The notes under the pieces were generated by a model. The model worked only from the letters and a program-made list of their open reading frames with translations, was not told the DNA's origin and made no database searches. A program made the translations under genes and the position numbers. A stretch of DNA of 45,462 nt from an uncultured Ruminococcus sp. (GTDB lineage: Bacteria; Bacillota; Clostridia; Oscillospirales; Acutalibacteraceae), in the NCBI GenBank assembly GCA_902793125.1, contig CADBCC010000021.1:1-45462 (forward strand). The letters are read 5' to 3'. Position 1 is the stretch's first letter; each line of letters begins with the position of its first letter. Positions 16,528-25,886 of the stretch are shown here, in pieces.

Positions 16528-17562
16528 TTAAAAAGCAGGCGGAACAATATTTAAGCCTGTTTTTTCGTCTAAATTAAAAATGATATTCATATTCTGTACA
16601 GCCTGGCCTGCCGCGCCTTTTACCATATTGTCAATAGCGGAGCAGGCGATAAGCTTACCTGCTCTCTTGTCAAAATGCAGGCTGATGTCGCAGAAATTGG
16701 AATACTTGATGTTGTGGATATCAGCGCACATTCCGTCGGGCAGAAGTCTTACAAAATATTCATCCTTATAAAAATCCTCGTAAGCTTTTCGGATTTCGTC
16801 GAAACTTACACCCTCTTTTATATCGGCGTAACAAGTCGCCAATATTCCGCGGTTAACGGGCAGAAGATGGGGAACGAAAGTTAAAATAACTTTTTCGCCC
16901 GAAAGCTTTGAAAGAGTCTGTTCGATTTCGGGAGTGTGACGGTGAGAAGCAACCTTGTACGCGTGGAAGCCCTCGTTGAGTTCGGGGAAGTGATTACTCT
17001 GGTTCGGCTTTCTTCCGGCGCCTGTAACTCCGCTCGCACAGTTGCAGATTATCCCTTTAAGCTCAACAAGCCCGTTTTTAACAGCGGGGGCAAGAGCCAA
17101 CGGCGAGCAGGTGGTGTAACAGCCCGGATTAGCTATAATGCTTTTGCCTTTTATCTCATCTCTGAAAAACTCGGGAAGTCCGTAAACCGCTTCCTCGTGC
17201 AGAGTTTTGTCCAGGAATTCTCCGCCGTACCATTCCTTATACTCATTCTCGCTTTCAAGTCTGAAATCGGCTCCGAGGTCAATGAATTTTACGTTTTTAT
17301 TTTTACATTCCGCGGCAAGTTCCTGGCTGAGCCCGTGGGGGAGAGCCGCGAAAACAATATCGCTTTTATTCACAACATCTTCAGCTGTTTCACAAACCAA
17401 ATCATTTAAGTATATAAAACTCGGATATACATCGGAAAGTTTTTTGCCTTCGAAACTTACCGAGCTTACGGCGCTGATTTCCGTCTCGGGATGTGCGGTA
17501 ATAAGACGTACGAGTTCAACTCCCGCGTAGCCGGTAGCTCCAACAATTCCTGCTTTTATCAT
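16528..17562 (-). CDS. argC: N-acetyl-gamma-glutamyl-phosphate reductase
   Basis: This 344-residue NADPH-dependent enzyme reduces N-acetylglutamyl phosphate to the semialdehyde. The nucleotide-binding GATGYAGVELVRL motif is at the N-terminus and the catalytic cysteine is in NPGCYTTC. I prefer the ATG of MIKAGIVGATGYAG. An upstream in-frame ATG four codons earlier would overlap the argH stop and leaves no space for its ribosome site, whereas an AAGGA inside the end of argH lies about 11 bases before the chosen ATG. The gene sits between argH and argJ, close enough for translational coupling. Confidence 0.94.
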   Translation of the reverse strand: MIKAGIVGATGYAGVELVRLITAHPETEISAVSSVSFEGKKLSDVYPSFIYLNDLVCETAEDVVNKSDIVFAALPHGLSQELAAECKNKNVKFIDLGADFRLESENEYKEWYGGEFLDKTLHEEAVYGLPEFFRDEIKGKSIIANPGCYTTCSPLALAPAVKNGLVELKGIICNCASGVTGAGRKPNQSNHFPELNEGFHAYKVASHRHTPEIEQTLSKLSGEKVILTFVPHLLPVNRGILATCYADIKEGVSFDEIRKAYEDFYKDEYFVRLLPDGMCADIHNIKYSNFCDISLHFDKRAGKLIACSAIDNMVKGAAGQAVQNMNIIFNLDEKTGLNIVPPAF

Positions 17563-17566
17563 AACT

Positions 17567-18946
17567 TTATTCATCCTTATTTATTAATTCTTTTACTCTT
17601 TCAGCCTGGGTTTTTACGTTTTCGGGAGCGGGACCGCCGAACGCGGTGCGCTGACTTACGCAGTACTCAAGAGAAATAGCGTTGTATAAATCTTCGTTAA
17701 ATACATCGCAGACCTTTTTGTATTCCTCCATCGGAAGGTTTTCCAAATCCGTGCCGAGTTCAATACAGCGGGCTACAAGCTCGCCCGTAGCTTTGTAAGC
17801 GTCTCTGAAAGGAACGCCGTTTTTGGTAAGCCAATCGGCAACATCGGTTGCGTTTATGAATCCGCCCGCGGCGGCTTTTCTCATATTTTCGGGAATAACA
17901 CGCATTGTATCAAGCATGGGGTTAAACGCGGTTAAGCACATTTTCACGGTATCGACCGCGTCAAAAATCGCTTCCTTATCTTCCTGCATATCTTTGTTGT
18001 AGGCGAGAGCGATTCCCTTCATAACGGTTAAAAGCGTCATAGTGTCGCCGAAAACACGTCCGCTTTTACCGCGGACAAGCTCTGCGATATCGGGGTTCTT
18101 TTTCTGCGGCATAATGGACGAGCCTGTTGAAAAAGCGTCGTCAAGCTCGATGAATTTAAATTCCCAGCTGCACCACATTATGATTTCTTCCGAAAAACGG
18201 CTTAAATGAACCATAATAATCGAAAGCGCCGAAGCGAACTCAATACAGTAGTCGCGGTCGGAAACGCCGTCTAAAGAGTTGTTCGTAATATCGTCAAATT
18301 TTAAAAGCTCTTTTGTTATATTTCTGTCGATAGGATATGTAGTTCCCGCAAGCGCGCAGGAGCCTAAAGGCATAACATTCATACGCTTATAGCAGTCGTC
18401 GAGTCTGCTGATGTCGCGCAGAATCATTTCCGCGTACGCTAAAAGATGATGTCCGAAAGTAATTGGCTGCGCTCTTTGAAGATGAGTGTAACCCGGCATA
18501 ACAGCGTCGCTGTATTTCTCCGCTTTTTCTGCAATTATTCCAACAAGCTCCTCAAGCTGAGCCTTAATATTTTTAAGCTCTTTTCTTAGGTAAAGCTTGT
18601 TGTCTAAAGCGACCTGATCGTTACGGCTTCTTGAGGTGTGCAGACGTTTTCCGTCGTCGCCGATTCTTTTTGTGAGCTCGCCTTCTACAAAGGTGTGTAT
18701 GTCCTCGGCTTCCATATCGATTTTTAATCTGCCGTTTTCAATATCGTTAAGAATTGATTTAAGCCCTTCGATAATATGCGCGGACTGTTCTTCGGTAATA
18801 ATATTGCATTTTCCGAGCATAGTCGCGTGAGCGATACTGCCCTCAATATCTTCTTTATACATACGACTGTCGAACGGAATCGAGCTGTTGAAATCGTTAG
18901 TGGTTTTTGATAATTCCTTTTTAAATCGACCTTTCCATAGCTGCAT
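17567..18946 (-). CDS. argH: Argininosuccinate lyase
   Basis: The 459-residue enzyme splits argininosuccinate into arginine and fumarate, the last step of the pathway. Family motifs are the HTSRSRNDQ segment, the GYTHLQRAQP segment with the catalytic histidine, and the GSSIMPQKKNPD signature. I chose the ATG of MQLWKGRF because AGGAG lies 8 bases before it. A GTG three codons upstream overlaps that same site and is unlikely. A 68-base gap without a clear terminator separates it from argG, so the two are probably on one transcript. Confidence 0.96.
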   Translation of the reverse strand: MQLWKGRFKKELSKTTNDFNSSIPFDSRMYKEDIEGSIAHATMLGKCNIITEEQSAHIIEGLKSILNDIENGRLKIDMEAEDIHTFVEGELTKRIGDDGKRLHTSRSRNDQVALDNKLYLRKELKNIKAQLEELVGIIAEKAEKYSDAVMPGYTHLQRAQPITFGHHLLAYAEMILRDISRLDDCYKRMNVMPLGSCALAGTTYPIDRNITKELLKFDDITNNSLDGVSDRDYCIEFASALSIIMVHLSRFSEEIIMWCSWEFKFIELDDAFSTGSSIMPQKKNPDIAELVRGKSGRVFGDTMTLLTVMKGIALAYNKDMQEDKEAIFDAVDTVKMCLTAFNPMLDTMRVIPENMRKAAAGGFINATDVADWLTKNGVPFRDAYKATGELVARCIELGTDLENLPMEEYKKVCDVFNEDLYNAISLEYCVSQRTAFGGPAPENVKTQAERVKELINKDE

Positions 18947-19023
18947 ATTTTTCACTCCTGTTATCCTTATAAAAGCACTTAATGGGACAGAGTTGCCCCT
19001 GCCCCGATTAGCTTGAATTTAAA

Positions 19024-20247
19024 TTATTTTATAAGACCTTTTTTAGCCCTTACCTTAATCGGAAGTCCGAACAGGTTGATGAATCCAGCGGAATCGTTCT
19101 GGTCGTAAACTTCGTCTTCGTCGAATGTCGCGATTTCTTCATCGTAAAGTGAATAAGGACTTGTCACACCCGCGTCGATGATATTTCCCTTATAAAGCTT
19201 TAACTTTACGTCGCCTGTTACAAACTGCTGAGTGCTGTCAACAAAAGCGGAAAGCGCTTCTCTTAAAGGTGTATACCATTTTCCGTCGTATACGAGTTCA
19301 GCGAATTTAATAGCTAAAACTGATTTGTAGTGCTGAGTGTCTTTATCGAGACAAATTTCTTCCAATTTGTTGTGAGCGGTGAAAAGAATTGTACCGCCGG
19401 GAGTTTCGTAAACACCCCTTGCTTTCATACCAACGAGACGGTTCTCTACGATGTCCGTGATACCGATACCGTTTCTTCCTCCGATTTCGTTAAGCTTTTC
19501 AACAATAGCAACCGCGTCCATTTCTTCGCCGTTGATGCTTTTAGCTTCACCCTTCTCGAAGTGGATTGTAAGGTACTCGGGTTTATCGGGCGCCTGAATC
19601 GGGGATACGCCCATCTCAAGGAATCCTTCCTTTTCGTACATTGGCTCGTTAGCGGGATCCTCAAGGTCAAGTCCCTCGTGGCTTAAATGCCAGAGGTTTT
19701 TATCTTTTGAGTAATTTGTTTCTCTGTTTATTTTAAGAGGGATTTTCTTTTCCTCGGCATACGCGATTTCTTCCTCGCGGCTCTTGAATTCCCATGTTCT
19801 CCAAGGAGCGATGATTGTCATATCCGGAGCGTAAGCCTTAATAGCGAGCTCAAAACGAACCTGGTCGTTACCTTTACCTGTACAGCCGTGGCAAATTGCG
19901 TCGGCGCCTTCCTTTTTAGCGATTTCAACTAATCTTTTGGCAATAATCGGACGGGCGAATGAGGTTCCGAGTAAGTATTTACCCTCGTAAACCGCGCCTG
20001 CTTTAATTGTGGGATATACATATTCTTCCACAAATTCTTTATTAAGGTCCTCGATGTAGAGCTTTGACGCGCCTGTGGCAATCGCCTTTTCCTCTAAGCC
20101 TTCCAACTCGTCAGCCTGACCGACATTACCGGAAACAGCGATTACCTCGCAGTTGTCGTAATTGTCTTTTAACCAGGGAATAATTATCGATGTGTCGAGT
20201 CCGCCCGAATAAGCTAAAACAACTTTTTTAATCTTTTTATCTGCCAT
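19024..20247 (-). CDS. argG: Argininosuccinate synthase
   Basis: The 407-residue enzyme joins citrulline and aspartate with ATP. The ATP pyrophosphatase loop AYSGGLDTS is near the N-terminus, and the family segments [15 protein letters not shown] and APWRTW are intact. A GGAGG site stands before the ATG. As the first gene after the promoter and ARG-box-like site, it opens the operon that runs through argH, argC, argJ, argB, the GNAT gene, argD and argF. Together these carry glutamate to arginine; carbamoyl phosphate synthase genes are not in the window. Confidence 0.97.
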   Translation of the reverse strand: MADKKIKKVVLAYSGGLDTSIIIPWLKDNYDNCEVIAVSGNVGQADELEGLEEKAIATGASKLYIEDLNKEFVEEYVYPTIKAGAVYEGKYLLGTSFARPIIAKRLVEIAKKEGADAICHGCTGKGNDQVRFELAIKAYAPDMTIIAPWRTWEFKSREEEIAYAEEKKIPLKINRETNYSKDKNLWHLSHEGLDLEDPANEPMYEKEGFLEMGVSPIQAPDKPEYLTIHFEKGEAKSINGEEMDAVAIVEKLNEIGGRNGIGITDIVENRLVGMKARGVYETPGGTILFTAHNKLEEICLDKDTQHYKSVLAIKFAELVYDGKWYTPLREALSAFVDSTQQFVTGDVKLKLYKGNIIDAGVTSPYSLYDEEIATFDEDEVYDQNDSAGFINLFGLPIKVRAKKGLIK

Positions 20248-20287
20248 GATTTTGCCTCCAAAAATAGAACTTTATGTTACTCTTAAC

Positions 20288-20315
20288 ATTATACTCACAA
20301 TATACAAAAAATCAA
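20288..20315 (-). promoter_or_regulatory. Promoter of the arginine operon
   Basis: On the minus strand TTGATT (-35) and TATAAT (-10) are 16 bases apart. The start point would lie about 35-40 bases before the argG ATG. Confidence 0.7.
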
Positions 20316-20322
20316 GCCTTTT

Positions 20323-20336
20323 TGTATAAATATTCA
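20323..20336. promoter_or_regulatory. ARG-box-like operator
   Basis: TGTATAAATATTCA matches 13 of 14 positions of the ArgR/AhrC core pattern TGAATWWWWATTCA. It ends 7 bases upstream of the -35 box of the argG promoter. Control of the operon by arginine through an ArgR-type repressor encoded elsewhere is likely but inferred. Confidence 0.55.
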
Positions 20337-20500
20337 AAATTTATGAAAATTATATAAAATATGAATTAATTAGCTTAAAAATCAGCTATTTATTGATAAA
20401 AATACCAAAATAATAATCGGAGCAATTAATTTTTACCGTGATTTCACTTTACCGTAATATACATTTTTAATGAATATTATGAATAAATATACAAAGGATG

Positions 20501-20529
20501 TTGAATGTTATTCTTTTATATGGTACAAT
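20501..20529 (+). promoter_or_regulatory. Promoter of the flavin reductase-like gene
   Basis: TTGAAT and TACAAT are separated by 17 bases, with the start point expected near 20536. Confidence 0.65.
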
Positions 20530-20590
20530 AGGGACATAAATCTCAGGTTATAATCATAGTAATGTATTAATATTGAAAGGATTTTGTAGT

Positions 20591-21097
20591 ATGTCAGCTT
20601 TTAAAGAGATAAGTCCAAGTGAAATTAAAAACAATCCGTTTGATTTAATAGGAAAAGACTGGGCTTTAGTTACCGCGAAAAATGAAAACAGTTGCAACAC
20701 TATGACCGCTTCCTGGGGAGGCGTAGGAATTATGTGGAATAGGCCGGTAGCGTTTACTTTTATTCGTCCCCAGCGTTTCACTTTCGGTCTTATTGAGAAC
20801 GAAGAATACTTTACGCTGAGTTTTTACGGCGAAGAATACAGAAAGGCCCTTAACTTCTGCGGCACAAAAAGCGGACGTGATTTTGATAAAGCGAAAGAAT
20901 GCGGTTTTACTCCTGTTTATGATGAAAAGGCGCCGTATTTTGCCGAAGCTGAATTAGTGCTTGTGTGCAAAAAGCTTTACGCTCAGGATTTAAACGAGGA
21001 AAGCGCTGTTGAAAAGGATATTGTGCTTCCTAATTATAACGGTGACGATTACCACAGAATGTATATAAGTGAAATTGTAAAGGTGTTAAAAAAATAA
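20591..21097 (+). CDS. Flavin reductase-like domain protein
   Basis: This 168-residue protein has the flavin reductase-like (FMN-binding split barrel) pattern. The signs are an N-terminal WALVTAKNENSCNTMTASWGG stretch, the VAFTFIRPQRFT segment and EEYFTLSFYGEEYRKALNFCGTKSGRD, where such proteins bind FMN. It may act as an NAD(P)H:flavin oxidoreductase or a flavin-containing redox protein; the substrate is unknown. The ATG used here has an AAAGG site 10 bases upstream; an earlier in-frame TTG lacks one. The next gene starts immediately after its stop, so the two are co-transcribed. Confidence 0.85.
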   Translation: MSAFKEISPSEIKNNPFDLIGKDWALVTAKNENSCNTMTASWGGVGIMWNRPVAFTFIRPQRFTFGLIENEEYFTLSFYGEEYRKALNFCGTKSGRDFDKAKECGFTPVYDEKAPYFAEAELVLVCKKLYAQDLNEESAVEKDIVLPNYNGDDYHRMYISEIVKVLKK

Positions 21098-22258
21098 ATG
21101 CAGTTAAAAAGAATGTTAGCCGTTTTATTATCGTTAACAGTTTTTATATCTGTTGCGGCAGGCTGTAAAAAGTCAAACGGCGGAGAATTAAAAATTGATT
21201 CCGTTAGAGTCAGCGACGCCGACTTATCCGAAATCGAAATAAAAGTAAACGAGACTTTAAAGGAAAGCGAGTTTTGCGGAAGCGCCGCGATAACCTTAAA
21301 TGAACAGGAGATTTATAAAAATTCCTTTGGTTACGCCGATCCCGTAAAAAAGAAAAAGTTAAAGAATGATACACACTACAGTATAGGCGGGCTCGCGAAA
21401 AATATCACGGGCGCAGCGGTTTTGATGCTTGAAAAAAGAGGAAAGCTTCAACTCGACGATACGCTGGATAAGTTTTTCGCCGTAAATGGGAAAAGTTATC
21501 TTACCGATATAACTGTAGAGCAGCTATTAGAGGGAAGTGTAAGCTTCGGCTCTTATCAGAACGAGATTTACGGAAACAGCAAAGAATATAGAAAATACAA
21601 AGTATTATTCGAGTCAAAAAATCCCGATAAACACTCCGATAAAATCAGAAAAATGGTTTTGGAACATATCCTTGAACACGGCTCAGATGATAAAAAGGGA
21701 AGGACAAACTCGAACTACTATCTGCTCGGAGAAATAGTCGCAAGAGCGTCGGGGACAAGCTATAAAGATTTTGTACAAAAAAATATCTTTGATAAATTAG
21801 GTATGAAGAATTCCGGCTTCGTTTCAACTAAATGCCGTTTTGCCGGTTATGATATGAACAACAAAGTCTGGAAAAGATTTATTGAGTATTCGAGTATTCT
21901 GAATTTCGGTTTTACGTATTCCTTTAACGGATTATATTCCTGCGCTGATGATCTTTCCGTATTTTATATGGCGATTGTAAACGGCACTCTCGACGATATT
22001 GATTATATAAAGAAGATAAAATTTGCGTCTTCAAACAACTACTGCGGATTTGAGAGAGACGGTAATAATATTACCGCGTCGGGAAAATTGTTAGCCCATT
22101 GCTCATATGTACATATTAATATGGAAACTAACGAAGCGGTTGAGTTATTGTCTAACCGTGTCGGAAAGAAAGACATCAGTAATACTGGTGATGAATTATA
22201 TACAATAATAAGTTCAAAGATAAACGGAATTATTATCAGAAGCATTAAAAAGAGTTGA
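21098..22258 (+). CDS. Lipoprotein of the class C beta-lactamase fold, catalytic serine missing
   Basis: The 386-residue protein has a lipoprotein signal with a VAAGC lipobox (cysteine 23). Its fold is that of serine hydrolases of the class C beta-lactamase/penicillin-binding group, seen in GKLQLDDTLDKFF, in LLGEIVARASGTSYKDFVQ and in FDKLGMKNSGF. In active relatives the SxxK motif reads like IGSxxK. Here, at about residues 95-99, it is IGGLAK, with glycine for serine and lysine kept. The YSN motif is replaced by NSN at about residue 203. Both changes argue for a non-catalytic protein that might bind peptidoglycan or another ligand. It starts right after the flavin reductase-like stop codon. 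The promoter of the next gene overlaps its own stop. Confidence 0.85.
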   Translation: MQLKRMLAVLLSLTVFISVAAGCKKSNGGELKIDSVRVSDADLSEIEIKVNETLKESEFCGSAAITLNEQEIYKNSFGYADPVKKKKLKNDTHYSIGGLAKNITGAAVLMLEKRGKLQLDDTLDKFFAVNGKSYLTDITVEQLLEGSVSFGSYQNEIYGNSKEYRKYKVLFESKNPDKHSDKIRKMVLEHILEHGSDDKKGRTNSNYYLLGEIVARASGTSYKDFVQKNIFDKLGMKNSGFVSTKCRFAGYDMNNKVWKRFIEYSSILNFGFTYSFNGLYSCADDLSVFYMAIVNGTLDDIDYIKKIKFASSNNYCGFERDGNNITASGKLLAHCSYVHINMETNEAVELLSNRVGKKDISNTGDELYTIISSKINGIIIRSIKKS

Positions 22259-22283
22259 CCTTTTGTGCAACTTGTGGTAAAAT
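22255..22283 (+). promoter_or_regulatory. Promoter of the membrane pyrophosphatase gene
   Basis: TTGACC and TAAAAT are 17 bases apart, with a TGG extension before the -10 box. The -35 box overlaps the stop codon of the preceding gene. Confidence 0.72.
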
Positions 22284-22339
22284 ATTAGTTAATCTATTAT
22301 CAAATAGTTAAAATTGCTAATGGAAACGGAAGTGTTAAT

Positions 22340-24415
22340 ATGAAAGATATTTCATTATTTATTCCCATTGCCGCGGGAGTAATTGCGCTTTGCTTTGCGT
22401 TTTATTTTGCGTTCTTTATCCGTAAACAGGACGCGGGTACAGAACGAATGAAGAAAATTTCTTCGGCTATTACCAAAGGAGCGAGAGCTTTCCTTTTTGC
22501 CGAATATAAAATTCTCGTTGTTTTTGCGGCATTGCTTTTTGTCGTAATTGGTTTTGTTATAGACTGGGCAACAGCGGGATGCTTTATTCTCGGAGCTCTG
22601 TTCTCAACTCTTGCGGGTTATTTCGGAATGACAGTTGCCACAATGGCGAATGTCCGTACAGCCAACGCGGCGAGAGAAAAGGGTATGAATAAAGCGCTTA
22701 AAGTCGCTTTCCGAGGCGGAGCGGTTATGGGACTTTCCGTAGTAGGTTTAGGCGTTGTAGGACTCGGCGTTGTTTTTGTTATTCTTAACAATGTATTTAA
22801 TCTTGTCAATGACAGCGAAATGCTCCGCGTATTTACCGGTTTCAGTCTGGGCGCTTCCTCAATCGCTCTTTTCGCGAGAGTCGGCGGAGGTATTTATACA
22901 AAAGCCGCAGACGTAGGCGCTGACCTTGTCGGTAAGGTTGAAGCGGGTATCCCCGAAGACGATCCCCGCAACCCCGCAACAATCGCCGATAACGTAGGCG
23001 ATAACGTAGGCGACGTTGCAGGAATGGGAGCCGACCTTTTTGAAAGTTATGTAGGTTCTATAGTTTCCGCGATAACTTTAGCGTTTGCGGCGTTCAAAGG
23101 CAAGCCTGACCTTGTCATGATTGCAGCGCTGTTCCCGCTTTTGCTTTGCACAATAGGTATTTTGGGTTCGGTGATTTCCGTATTCTTTGTACGCGGAAAA
23201 GAAAATTCAGACCCACAGAAAGCGCTAAATATCGGCGAGTATTTAGCTACCGCGCTTGTAATTATAGGCGGCGCGCTTCTTAGCTGGTATTTGTTTAAGA
23301 GTATGAATCCGTTCTGGTGTGTACTTGCGGGACTCATTGTAGGAACAGCAATCGGTAAACTTACCGAAATGTATACTTCCGAGCGTTTCCGTTCCGTAAA
23401 AAGCATATCGGAAAGTTCAAAGACAGGTTCGGCTACAAATATTATTACAGGTCTCGGCGTGGGTATGAAATCCACAGCTATTCCGATAATATTTATTGTA
23501 ATCGGAATTTTGGTTTCTTATTACGTAATGTATATCCCGGATAAAAGCGCGACTGCCGGACTTTACGGAATCGCGTTAGCGGCTGTGGGTATGCTTTCGA
23601 CCACAGGTATGACAATCGCGGTTGACGCGTACGGCCCGATTGCGGATAACGCGGGCGGAATTGCCGAGATGAGCGAACTCGACCCCGGCGTACGCGAGAT
23701 TACCGATAAGCTTGACAGCGTAGGTAATACAACAGCAGCTATCGGAAAAGGTTTCGCTATCGGTTCGGCGGCGCTTACAGCGCTTGCTCTGTTCGCTTCA
23801 TTTGCGGATTCGGTCGGAATCGCCGACGGCGGTATGTCGATTTTAAACCCGAAAGTTGTAGTAGGTCTGTTTATCGGCGGAATGCTTCCGTTCCTTTTCT
23901 CGGCATTTACAATGGACAGCGTAGGACGCGCGGCTAATAAAATGATAGCCGAAGTTCGCCGCCAGTTTAAGGAACATCCGGGAATCTTAAAGGGTGAGGA
24001 AGATCCCGATTATTCAAAATGTGTATCTATTTCCACAAACGCAGCTCTAAAAGAAATGGTACTGCCCGGCGTTATGGCGGTGCTTGCTCCGATCGTTGTA
24101 GGATTCCTGCTCGGTGTTGAGGCTCTCGGCGGACTTTTAGCTGGCTCGCTTATTACCGGCGTAATGCTCGCCATCTTTATGGCGAACAGCGGAGGCGCGT
24201 GGGATAACGCGAAGAAATACATAGAAACAACCGAGCACGGAAAAGGCTCCAACGCCCATAAGGCGGCTGTAGTCGGTGATACCGTAGGCGATCCGTTTAA
24301 GGATACTTCGGGACCGTCAATCAACATTCTTATTAAACTTATGACAATTGTTTCCCTCGTATTTGCCGTAGCGTTTATACAAATTAACGGCGGTCACGGA
24401 ATTTTGAGTTTATAA
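22340..24415 (+). CDS. hppA: Membrane-bound ion-pumping pyrophosphatase
   Basis: The 691-residue protein has about 16 hydrophobic segments and couples pyrophosphate hydrolysis to Na+ and/or H+ export. The substrate site appears as [11 protein letters not shown], the acidic [19 protein letters not shown] segment (from about residue 212) and, near the C-terminus, [19 protein letters not shown]. The segment [11 protein letters not shown] at about residue 460 has alanine where K+-independent enzymes have lysine, so this is expected to be the K+-stimulated subtype, which includes the Na+ pumps. The pumped ion cannot be settled by eye. It has its own promoter and a strong terminator and stands as a single-gene unit. 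It would recover energy from pyrophosphate released by biosynthesis. Confidence 0.95.
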   Translation: MKDISLFIPIAAGVIALCFAFYFAFFIRKQDAGTERMKKISSAITKGARAFLFAEYKILVVFAALLFVVIGFVIDWATAGCFILGALFSTLAGYFGMTVATMANVRTANAAREKGMNKALKVAFRGGAVMGLSVVGLGVVGLGVVFVILNNVFNLVNDSEMLRVFTGFSLGASSIALFARVGGGIYTKAADVGADLVGKVEAGIPEDDPRNPATIADNVGDNVGDVAGMGADLFESYVGSIVSAITLAFAAFKGKPDLVMIAALFPLLLCTIGILGSVISVFFVRGKENSDPQKALNIGEYLATALVIIGGALLSWYLFKSMNPFWCVLAGLIVGTAIGKLTEMYTSERFRSVKSISESSKTGSATNIITGLGVGMKSTAIPIIFIVIGILVSYYVMYIPDKSATAGLYGIALAAVGMLSTTGMTIAVDAYGPIADNAGGIAEMSELDPGVREITDKLDSVGNTTAAIGKGFAIGSAALTALALFASFADSVGIADGGMSILNPKVVVGLFIGGMLPFLFSAFTMDSVGRAANKMIAEVRRQFKEHPGILKGEEDPDYSKCVSISTNAALKEMVLPGVMAVLAPIVVGFLLGVEALGGLLAGSLITGVMLAIFMANSGGAWDNAKKYIETTEHGKGSNAHKAAVVGDTVGDPFKDTSGPSINILIKLMTIVSLVFAVAFIQINGGHGILSL

Positions 24416-24434
24416 TAATTATATTTATATAGTA

Positions 24435-24460
24435 AACAGGCTCTCAACCGAGAGCCTGTT
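24435..24460. terminator. Bidirectional terminator, hppA/trxB
   Basis: AACAGGCTCTC and GAGAGCCTGTT form a perfect 11-bp stem around an AACC loop between convergent genes. Confidence 0.85.
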
Positions 24461-24496
24461 ATTCATTATATTAATAAAATAATTATGAATTGCGCG

Positions 24497-25390
24497 TTAT
24501 AGATTAAATAAATATTCTTCAACGCTGTGAACCGCGTTCGCGCCGTCGGAAACCGCTGTGCTGATTTGGCGCAGACGTTTTGTGCGTATGTCGCCCGCAG
24601 CGAAAATTCCCGCAGCGGAAGTTATTCCGCTTTCATCGGCTTTTATAAAACCGTTTTCCATTTCGGTAGTTTTATCTAAAAGCTTTGAGTTCGGATCAAG
24701 TCCTACAGCGATGAAAACGCCGTCGGTTTCGAGCTCTTTACCGCTTTTGAGTTTAAGTTTTTCAACTTTATTATTACCGATAATTTCGTCAACTTCATCT
24801 TTTAAAACAAGTTCGATTTTATCGTTTGCTCTTACTTTATCCTGAAGGTATTTCGCGCCGCGGAATTCATCGCGGCGGTGAATAAGATAAACTTTTGAGC
24901 AAATATTAGCGAGATACAGGGTATCCTCGAGCGCGACATCGCCGCCGCCGACAACCGCGGTAATTTTATCTCTGAAAAAATTTCCGTCGCAGGTTGCGCA
25001 GTAGCTTACTCCGCGTCCCGCGAAATCAGCCTCACCCTTAACGCCTAACTTTTTCGGGTTGGCGCCTGTCGCGAAAATTATGGTCTTTGTTTCATATTCG
25101 CCGTTTTTACATTTAACCGAGTAACCGCCGTCGATTTTTTCGATAGCGGTTATTTCGTCGTTAATAAACTGAGCGCCTTTATTTTCGGCGTGTTTACGGA
25201 AAGTCTGACCGAGTGTAAAACCGTCAATTTCTTCAAACCCGAGATAGTTGTTAATCTCGTAAGTGTTAAGCATCTGCCCGCCCGACATCGGAAATTTTTC
25301 TATAACCGAAAAGTTAAGCATAGCGTTTGAGGCGTAAACCGCCGCCGAAAGTCCCGCGGGGCCGCTTCCCGCAATAATCAAGTCTTTCAT
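24497..25390 (-). CDS. trxB: Thioredoxin reductase
   Basis: The 297-residue flavoprotein passes electrons from NAD(P)H through FAD to thioredoxin. The FAD-binding GSGPAGLSAAVYA is at the N-terminus, the redox pair is CATC, and the second nucleotide-binding motif is VGGGDVALE followed by HRRDEFRG, whose arginines fit NADPH use. The C-terminal AAGDIRTKRLRQ segment is also typical. Its ATG overlaps the trxA stop by one base, so the two partner proteins are made together. Confidence 0.95.
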   Translation of the reverse strand: MKDLIIAGSGPAGLSAAVYASNAMLNFSVIEKFPMSGGQMLNTYEINNYLGFEEIDGFTLGQTFRKHAENKGAQFINDEITAIEKIDGGYSVKCKNGEYETKTIIFATGANPKKLGVKGEADFAGRGVSYCATCDGNFFRDKITAVVGGGDVALEDTLYLANICSKVYLIHRRDEFRGAKYLQDKVRANDKIELVLKDEVDEIIGNNKVEKLKLKSGKELETDGVFIAVGLDPNSKLLDKTTEMENGFIKADESGITSAAGIFAAGDIRTKRLRQISTAVSDGANAVHSVEEYLFNL

Positions 25391-25704
25391 TATAGTGCCT
25401 TTTCAACAAGAGTTTTTATATCTGCTTCGGAAATAACTCCTACGCTTTGGTCGAAAATCTCGCCGTTTTTAAACACAATCAAGGTCGGTATGCTCATAAT
25501 ACCGAACTCTCTCGCGAGCTCAGGCTCTTCGTCAACATTAACCTTATAGAACTCGGCTTCGCTTACCTGTTCGCTCACGCTGTCAACAGCGGGGGAGAGC
25601 ATTCTGCACGGACCACACCAGGAGGCCCAGAAATCCACCAACACGGGTTTATTTGAGTTTATAACTTTTTCCTGAAATTCATTTGTTTTAATATCTTTTA
25701 CCAT
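25390..25704 (-). CDS. trxA: Thioredoxin
   Basis: The 104-residue protein has the active site WASWCGPCRM and the cis-proline region SIPTLIVF, with the family's normal length. It reduces protein disulfides and is re-reduced by the reductase encoded just downstream. An AAAGGGA site lies about 9 bases before the ATG. A near-consensus promoter upstream suggests strong expression. Confidence 0.97.
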   Translation of the reverse strand: MVKDIKTNEFQEKVINSNKPVLVDFWASWCGPCRMLSPAVDSVSEQVSEAEFYKVNVDEEPELAREFGIMSIPTLIVFKNGEIFDQSVGVISEADIKTLVEKAL

Positions 25705-25770
25705 ATTTAACGTCCCTTTCTAAAATAAATAGTTTAAAATTAAATTGCATACAATCTAATTTCTGTTTTT

Positions 25771-25798
25771 ATTATAACATATTATTTCCCTTTGTCAA
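25771..25798 (-). promoter_or_regulatory. Promoter of trxA-trxB
   Basis: On the minus strand TTGACA and TATAAT are 16 bases apart, with a TGT extension before the -10 box. This is close to the sigma-A ideal. Confidence 0.8.
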
Positions 25799-25840
25799 GA
25801 CTTTTATTATATAATTTTTAAATATATTTAAAAAATAAAA

Positions 25841-25873
25841 ACCTGTATAATCGTTAGTTGCGATTATACAGGT
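25841..25873 (-). terminator. Terminator of the lactate dehydrogenase gene
   Basis: ACCTGTATAATCG and CGATTATACAGGT form a perfect 13-bp stem with a 7-base loop. On the minus strand it is followed by a T-rich run, 13 bases after the stop codon. Confidence 0.85.
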
Positions 25874-25886
25874 ATCTTATAAAAAG

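Larger units (their letters stand above)
20248..20590. other. Divergent intergenic region, AT-rich
   Basis: The gap carries a minus-strand promoter with an ARG-box-like site for the arginine operon and a plus-strand promoter for the flavin reductase-like gene. The part from about 20337 to 20500 is very AT-rich, with an ARG half-site-like ATGAAT near 20370, and otherwise shows nothing I can name. Confidence 0.6.

Noticed and set aside
18956-19023. Attenuator or terminator between argG and argH
   Set aside because: Only a weak, imperfect pairing of a GGGCAG stretch is possible and there is no T-run.
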